Positions 59,357 to 64,000 of a stretch of 64,000 nucleotides of DNA are shown one piece after another. Made by a program: the position numbers and the translations under genes. The first letter of the stretch is position 1. Every line of letters begins with the position of its first letter. Source of the DNA: Chthoniobacteraceae bacterium (lineage in GTDB: Bacteria; Verrucomicrobiota; Verrucomicrobiia; Chthoniobacterales; Chthoniobacteraceae); the NCBI GenBank assembly GCA_028293625.1, contig JAQGOL010000035.1, positions 372,001 through 436,000 on the forward strand. The letters are read 5' to 3'. The notes under the pieces are model-generated. The model had not been told where the DNA came from and searched no databases. It worked only from the letters and a program-made list of their open reading frames with translations.

Positions 59357-59638
59357 TTAGCCTTTCTGTTTTGCCCAGCGAGCGCGTTGAGCGGCGGCGA
59401 TTTTCTCGCGGGTTTCAGGTGACATTGTGCGCTTTCCTTTGCCTGCAGACTTGCTCTTGGCGGCAGGCGCCTGCTTGGCCGAGCCGTTACTTTGCGAGGC
59501 TTTGGCCGGTGCTGGTGCGGAAGCTGGGGCACTCTGGCTTAGAAGCGAATTGAGCTCTTGTTCAAGCGCCTCGATCTGCTCGGCGATTTGAACCGCGCGT
59601 TGAAGTTGCTGAACGGATGGACTCTGAGTTGATTTCAT
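59357..59638 (-). CDS. Small basic Ala/Lys-rich protein with SPETREKIAAAQRARWAK tail
   Basis: 93 residues. The N-terminal third is a coiled-coil helix (VQIAEQIEALEQELNSLL), the middle is an Ala/Ser/Pro/Lys-rich linker, and the end MSPETREKIAAAQRARWAKQ is a short motif resembling NUMOD3-type DNA-binding tails. Small proteins of this exact layout are frequent in Verrucomicrobia and relatives, in many copies per genome. The likely role is DNA binding or chromosome/gene silencing, H-NS-like, but this is unproven. It lies alone between two gene-poor stretches (802 bases on one side, 257 on the other, in which nothing further is seen). Confidence 0.72.
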   Translation of the reverse strand: MKSTQSPSVQQLQRAVQIAEQIEALEQELNSLLSQSAPASAPAPAKASQSNGSAKQAPAAKSKSAGKGKRTMSPETREKIAAAQRARWAKQKG

Positions 59639-59895
59639 AGAAGCCGTGTATCACGGATAAGTGAACGTGAAAAGGTGCAATTAGACTAAAATAGCAGTTA
59701 AGTTTCGCATCAAGAAGGCGCGTGCAGACAAGAAGCTGCTTAGATCGCATTACCGGCATTCAATCCGCTGCAGTGAAGCCGCTAGTTTGTAAGCGCTTTT
59801 TTTGCGCCTTTAAAAGCGGGAGCAACGCCGCTACTCCAGACCTCGTTGAGTAAAGCTCCGCTTGTTTGTTCTACCACGCAAAACCGCCGGCACCC

Positions 59896-61593
59896 TTATC
59901 CCTTGGAGGTTCGAACAGCTTTGATCTGGATCTGCGCGGTGACACGCTCCTGATACTCGTTGCGCTCAATAAAAAACGCCACATCCCACGGCATCCGGGG
60001 TAGTTCGAGGAGCGCGCCGCCAAACCAGACCGCGCGTTGTTCCCGGCCGTTTTGGCGAAGGCTAAGCATCAAATGCTTCTCCTTCATTATGCGCGGTTCA
60101 GCCGCAAGGCTCACGTTGCGGGCTACAAAGAGCGGCTGCGGGTTGCCCATTCCGAAAGGTTGCAAAGCTTCATGCTGGCGGAGCAGCTCAAGGTCGATCT
60201 CGCGCAAGGCAATAATCGAGTCCAGATAAAGGACGGGCTGGAGTTGCTCGGCGGTCAGCGATTGGCTGGCACAAGCCTGGAATGCTTCCCGAAACTCAAT
60301 GAAACGGACTTGCTGCAGAGTTAACCCGGCCGCCATTTCGTGACCGCCGAATTTCTCCAGCATCCCGCCGCAATGGCTCAACGCCTGGACAAGCGAGAGC
60401 CCGTCAATGCTGCGTCCGCTTCCTTTGCCAAGCCCCTGCTCGTCAAACCCTATCACAAAGGTAGGCCGATGATGCCGTTTCATTAAGCGCGATGCCACAA
60501 TTCCAACTACGCCGGGATGCCATCCCGCGTCGCCAACCACGATGGCTGCATCGCGGGTTGCATCAAAGCATTCGATTAGCTGCGCTTCGGCCTGTTTTAA
60601 TACGGAGTCTTCCACCGCGCGCCGTTCTCTATTTTGGATATCAAGGGCGTTGGCAATGGATCGGGCACGGGAAACGTCCTCGGTTAACAGCAGTTCCAGC
60701 GCATCCTGGGCGGTGCCGAGCCGGCCGGCCGCATTGAGCCGCGGGCCGAGTCCAAACCCGATGTTGGCCGGACTTAAAGGGGGGCGCAGTCCGGCTACTT
60801 CCAGAAGAGAGCGGATGCCAACCCAGTGCGAATGGGCGAGCTGTTCTAGCCCGCGTTTGACAAAAATCCGGTTCTCGCCGGTGATCGGGACGAGATCGGC
60901 CACGGTGCCAAGGGCGACAAGGTCGAGGTAATGGCGAAGGTCAAAGCCGGGCAGGGGACGACGCTTAAGCAGCGCGTGGGCTACTTTAAAGACGATCCCG
61001 ACACTGCAAAGGTTGTGGCTTTCATTGCCAAGCTTTGGATTAACGAGGGCGATGCAATCGGGCAGGTTCGATTTACATTCATGGTGATCGAGCACGATGA
61101 CATCGACTCCGTGCGTGCGCAGGGTTGCAATCTCGGCCACCGAGGAGGTGCCGCAATCGACCGCGATCAGGAACTGGGGCGCCAGCGTGCTTAAACAACG
61201 CGCCACCCCGTCGGCGCTCAGTCCGTAGCCTTCCTCAATCCGCGAGGGGAGAAAACATTGGGGCTGGGCGCCGTAAGCCCTCAGGACCCGTGTTAAAAGC
61301 GCAAGCGACGTGACTCCATCCACATCGTAATCTCCATAGAGGACGATGCGTTCGCCGCGATCGAGCGCCGCCATGATCCGTTCGACAGCCGCTTCCATAT
61401 TGGGAAGTAGAAACGGGTCGGCGAGCGATTTTAAGCGGGGATCAAGGAAATTGCCGGCCGCTTCATTGGTCTGAAAGCCGCGCCTCCAGAGCAGTTCGGC
61501 CACGAATGGCGCCACGCCAAGTTCATTGGCGAGCGGACGCGCCTCGCTCAGGTTTGATTCGGGAAAGATCCAGCGAAGTTGCACGTTGCTCAT
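59896..61593 (-). CDS. recJ: Single-stranded-DNA-specific exonuclease RecJ
   Basis: 565 residues, the usual length. RIVLYGDYDVDGVTSLALL (DHH motif I with Asp cluster), DVIVLDHHECKSNLPD (DHH), NPKLG, FGLGPRLNAAGRLGTAQDAL and the DHHA1-type GKGSGRSIDGLSLVQAL and GGHEMAAGLTL are all intact, and an OB-like C-terminal part follows. It degrades single-stranded DNA 5' to 3' in RecF-pathway recombination and mismatch repair. It follows the GH63-type gene by 30 bases on the same strand, so both may share a transcript. Confidence 0.96.
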   Translation of the reverse strand: MSNVQLRWIFPESNLSEARPLANELGVAPFVAELLWRRGFQTNEAAGNFLDPRLKSLADPFLLPNMEAAVERIMAALDRGERIVLYGDYDVDGVTSLALLTRVLRAYGAQPQCFLPSRIEEGYGLSADGVARCLSTLAPQFLIAVDCGTSSVAEIATLRTHGVDVIVLDHHECKSNLPDCIALVNPKLGNESHNLCSVGIVFKVAHALLKRRPLPGFDLRHYLDLVALGTVADLVPITGENRIFVKRGLEQLAHSHWVGIRSLLEVAGLRPPLSPANIGFGLGPRLNAAGRLGTAQDALELLLTEDVSRARSIANALDIQNRERRAVEDSVLKQAEAQLIECFDATRDAAIVVGDAGWHPGVVGIVASRLMKRHHRPTFVIGFDEQGLGKGSGRSIDGLSLVQALSHCGGMLEKFGGHEMAAGLTLQQVRFIEFREAFQACASQSLTAEQLQPVLYLDSIIALREIDLELLRQHEALQPFGMGNPQPLFVARNVSLAAEPRIMKEKHLMLSLRQNGREQRAVWFGGALLELPRMPWDVAFFIERNEYQERVTAQIQIKAVRTSKG

Positions 61594-61623
61594 GTGCCTA
61601 ATTGCGGACGGCGCCGCCAGTAA

Positions 61624-64000
61624 TCATGCGTGATCGGTATTTTTAGAAACCCGCCCGACGATGCCAAGGCAGCGCGTGATCAAGGCCGTCCAGCCTGTCT
61701 GATGATTGGCGCCGAGCCCGCATCCGATGTCGGCGTGGAAGTATTCATGAAAGAGCAGATTGTCGTGCCAGTTCGGATCGCTTGCATAGCGGAAGTTATC
61801 GCCAAAACAGGGGCGCTTTCCGTTTTCATCAAGCGTGAAAATCTTTGAAAGCCGAAGTGCGAGCTCACTGGCCACCTTGTCCAGAGTCATGAGATTGCCT
61901 GAGCCGGTTGGAAACTCCACCTTCACGCTCTCCCCGTAAAAATGATGGTAGCGTTCAAGCGCCTCGATCAGCAGGTAATTGATCGGAAACCAGATCGGGC
62001 CGCGCCAGTTGGAGTTGCCGCCAAAGAGATTGGAACGCGACTCAGCCGGCTCATAACAGATCCCGTAATCGTCGCCATCGAGCCGGAGGGTATATGGATT
62101 TTTTTCGTAAATCCGCGACAGGGAACGGATGCCGAAAGGGGAGAGGAACTCTTTTTCGTCGAGCACATAATGGAGCACGCGCACGAGCCGCTCTTTTGAA
62201 GGAATGGAAAGCATGCGCAAGGCCTCTTCATCCGTGCATTCGTTGCGTTGCATGCAGGAGATATGCCGGGAAAGATCGGGCCGGTTATTGATAAACCAGC
62301 GCATCCGTTTGCGGAAGCCGGGCAGCTTTTCCACAATCTTCTGGTCGAGCACTTCGCACGCGAGCAGCGGGATGATTCCAACCAAGGAACGCACCCGGAG
62401 CGGGATAGTCTGCGCGCCTTCAATAAGAAGCTGATCGTAATAGAAGCCGTCCTGTTCATCCCAAAGACCGCCGCCACCGATCGCATTCATGGCGTCCACG
62501 ATTTCAATAAAGTGCTCGAAGAACTTGGAGGCGATATCTTCGTAGGCGGGCCGGGTAAGAGCCAGTTCAAGCGCCATCGAGAGCATGGTGCCGCAGTAAA
62601 ACGCCATCCACGCCGTCCCATCGGCCTGGGCAAGCGACTGGCCGCTTGGCATCGGTTTGGAGCGGTCAAACAGGCCGATGTTATCGAGGCCAAGGAAGCC
62701 GCCGGAGAAAATATGGCGGCCCTGCACGTCCTTGCGGTTGACCCACCAGGTGAAGTTGACGAGCAGTTTTTGAAAACAGCGCTCCAGGAAAAGCGTGTCG
62801 CGCTCGCCGCGTTTGGAGCTGATCTTATAAACCCGCCAGCAGGCCCAGGCATGCACCGGCGGGTTCACATCGCCAAAGTTCCATTCGTAAGCGGGAATCT
62901 GCCCGCTGGGATGCATATACCATTCCCTTAAAAGAAGCTGAAGCTGGTCCTTGGCAAAGTCCGGATCGACCCGCGCCATCGGGATCATGTGAAAGGCCAG
63001 ATCCCACGCCGCATACCACGGATATTCCCATTTATCGGGCATCGAGAGGATGTCGTTGGCGTAAAGATGGGTCCAATCGAAGTTGCGGCTCTTGTCGTGC
63101 CCGGCCGGCGGCGCCGGTGTGGCCGGGTCGCCAACAAGCCATTCTTTCACCACGTAATTGTAGAACTGCTTTGTCCAGAGCAAACCGGCATAGGCCTGGC
63201 GCACGACGTTTTGCTGGTCGAGGCTGAGCTTCTGGGAAATCCGGTTTTTGAAAAATTCGTCCGCCTCCCGCTTTCGATCGGCAAAGATGGTGTCGAAGGA
63301 TTCAAACGCCGGCGTCGTGGATAAGGCATCGGGCCGCAGCCGGAGTCTTAGTTCAACATGGCCATGCGCGGGAATAGTCAGCTTGTAATGGGGCGCCACT
63401 TTGGTCCCATGCGTATCGCGAACCGCGTTTGCCGCCTGATGCACAACCTTCTCGTGGAAGCCGTCCTTGACTACTTCCGACGTGTTTGGCGCGTTGAAGA
63501 GCCGCTGGTTATTGGTTTCATTCTCGGTAAAAAGAAGGGGCGCCTCCGAGTCGATTTCAAACCGGAACTCACCCAAGGTCGGATGGCTTGCCGCAACCGT
63601 GCGGCCATCCAGCTTGCGCATGGACGGTTTCGCCGTTGAGCTCTGGGTTTCGCCCCAGCTCCAGGTGTTGCGAAACCAAAGTGTCGGCAGGACATGGATA
63701 GTCGCCGAAGCATCGCCCCGATTCTCAATGCGGAGCCGGATTAGAATGTCGTCCGGGCCGGCCTTGGCGTATTCGACAAAAAGATCGAAGTAACGTTGCT
63801 GGTCAAAGATGCCCGTTTCATGGATCTCAAATTCCCGATCCTGCTTTCCGCGGCGTCCATTTTCTTCAATCAACCACTGATACGGATACTCACCCTGGGG
63901 ATATTTATAAAGGCCGCGCAGATAGGAATGCGTGGGAGTGGAATCCAAATAATAATAAGCCTCTTTGACATCCTCCCCATGGTTGCCCTGTGGATTGGAA
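61624..64000 (-). CDS. GH63-type glycosidase, cut by the window edge
   Basis: The visible part is at least 790 residues; the frame is still open at position 64000 (upstream codons read NPQGNHGEDVKEAYYYLDS, a strongly conserved start region of the family), so the real N-terminus lies beyond the window. It resembles the MGH1/GH63 glucosidase group (mannosylglycerate-hydrolase-like, (alpha/alpha)6 barrel): YLRGLYKYPQ, SGGFLGLDNIGLFDRS, ADGTAWMAFYCGTML, GGGLWDEQDGFYYDQ (acidic) and NSNWRGPIWFPINYLLIEAL with FHADIGCGLGANHQTGWT at the end. Probable function: hydrolysis of alpha-linked glucose- or mannose-containing compatible solutes or oligosaccharides. Any operon upstream is unseen. Confidence 0.88.
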   Translation of the reverse strand, partial: SNPQGNHGEDVKEAYYYLDSTPTHSYLRGLYKYPQGEYPYQWLIEENGRRGKQDREFEIHETGIFDQQRYFDLFVEYAKAGPDDILIRLRIENRGDASATIHVLPTLWFRNTWSWGETQSSTAKPSMRKLDGRTVAASHPTLGEFRFEIDSEAPLLFTENETNNQRLFNAPNTSEVVKDGFHEKVVHQAANAVRDTHGTKVAPHYKLTIPAHGHVELRLRLRPDALSTTPAFESFDTIFADRKREADEFFKNRISQKLSLDQQNVVRQAYAGLLWTKQFYNYVVKEWLVGDPATPAPPAGHDKSRNFDWTHLYANDILSMPDKWEYPWYAAWDLAFHMIPMARVDPDFAKDQLQLLLREWYMHPSGQIPAYEWNFGDVNPPVHAWACWRVYKISSKRGERDTLFLERCFQKLLVNFTWWVNRKDVQGRHIFSGGFLGLDNIGLFDRSKPMPSGQSLAQADGTAWMAFYCGTMLSMALELALTRPAYEDIASKFFEHFIEIVDAMNAIGGGGLWDEQDGFYYDQLLIEGAQTIPLRVRSLVGIIPLLACEVLDQKIVEKLPGFRKRMRWFINNRPDLSRHISCMQRNECTDEEALRMLSIPSKERLVRVLHYVLDEKEFLSPFGIRSLSRIYEKNPYTLRLDGDDYGICYEPAESRSNLFGGNSNWRGPIWFPINYLLIEALERYHHFYGESVKVEFPTGSGNLMTLDKVASELALRLSKIFTLDENGKRPCFGDNFRYASDPNWHDNLLFHEYFHADIGCGLGANHQTGWTALITRCLGIVGRVSKNTDHA

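Noticed and set aside
1-64000. CRISPR arrays, rRNA genes, insertion sequences or prophage
   Set aside because: No direct-repeat array, transposase, integrase or rRNA segment was seen on either strand.

Overview
The window reads as a chromosomal segment of a Gram-negative, GC-rich, free-living bacterium, most likely a member of the Verrucomicrobiota. The pointers are a complete MlaE/F/D envelope lipid transport set, OmpA-type peptidoglycan-anchoring domains, a stand-alone carboxynorspermidine dehydrogenase, a small basic protein ending in a SPETREKIAAAQRARWAK tail, and tight TAATG/ATGA/TGATG gene coupling. The phylum is an inference from gene content and style; no rRNA or other marker is present.

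Region 1 (1-31 kb) is one large surface-polysaccharide locus. The left part (51-17327) runs on the minus strand. It holds a Wzm/Wzt-type ABC exporter (13835-16020), glycosyltransferases, a DegT-type sugar aminotransferase, an acyltransferase-3, a sulfotransferase, an FkbM-like protein, an alpha/alpha-toroid-like protein and two paralogous SGNH-like membrane proteins. Embedded in it is an unexpected four-gene block (10656-13734): sulfotransferase, VOC protein, phosphosulfolactate-synthase (ComA)-like protein and ATP-grasp ligase. The plus-strand part (17450-24678) has an SGNH-like protein translationally coupled to an MBOAT acyltransferase, a GtrB-like polyprenyl-phosphate glycosyltransferase, an AsnB-type amidotransferase and a GT4. 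Further right are another GT4, a WbpP-type UDP-HexNAc 4-epimerase, a GT-C membrane protein, a small methyltransferase, RmlA and a GT2. Together these genes would make, decorate (acetyl, possibly sulfo/sulfonate, amide, methyl) and export a complex glycan.

Region 2 (31-46 kb) is mostly housekeeping and envelope: a YbgC-like thioesterase, an 87-aa unknown protein, MlaE-MlaF-MlaD, a 32-aa small frame locked by overlapping stop/start codons between mlaD and a membrane PIN-TRAM protein, an SbmA/YddA-type ABC exporter, a large cytoplasmic hybrid histidine kinase preceded by a long inverted repeat, a CBM20-like/esterase fusion, a carboxynorspermidine dehydrogenase followed by a perfect 24-bp inverted repeat, exonuclease III, a cytochrome b562-like periplasmic protein and a TatD-like hydrolase.

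Region 3 (46-58.6 kb) is the most unusual. It contains a Ser/Thr kinase fused through one membrane helix to a PstS-like phosphate-binding module and an OmpA domain. Next are two uncharacterised small proteins and a flavin reductase. Then comes a tightly coupled five-gene module: coiled-coil protein, membrane protein with a longin/roadblock-like region plus BON-like repeats plus OmpA domain, Ras-like small GTPase with an altered switch II, a histidine-kinase-like protein lacking the usual phosphoacceptor His, and a response regulator fused to a metallo-beta-lactamase-fold hydrolase. A GNAT acetyltransferase follows, and then a convergent SLOG + two 2TM-unit protein of the kind found in nucleotide-signalling defence systems.

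Region 4 (58.6-64 kb) has about 800 bases with no convincing gene, a small basic DNA-binding-like protein, RecJ, and a GH63-type glycosidase that runs off the right edge.
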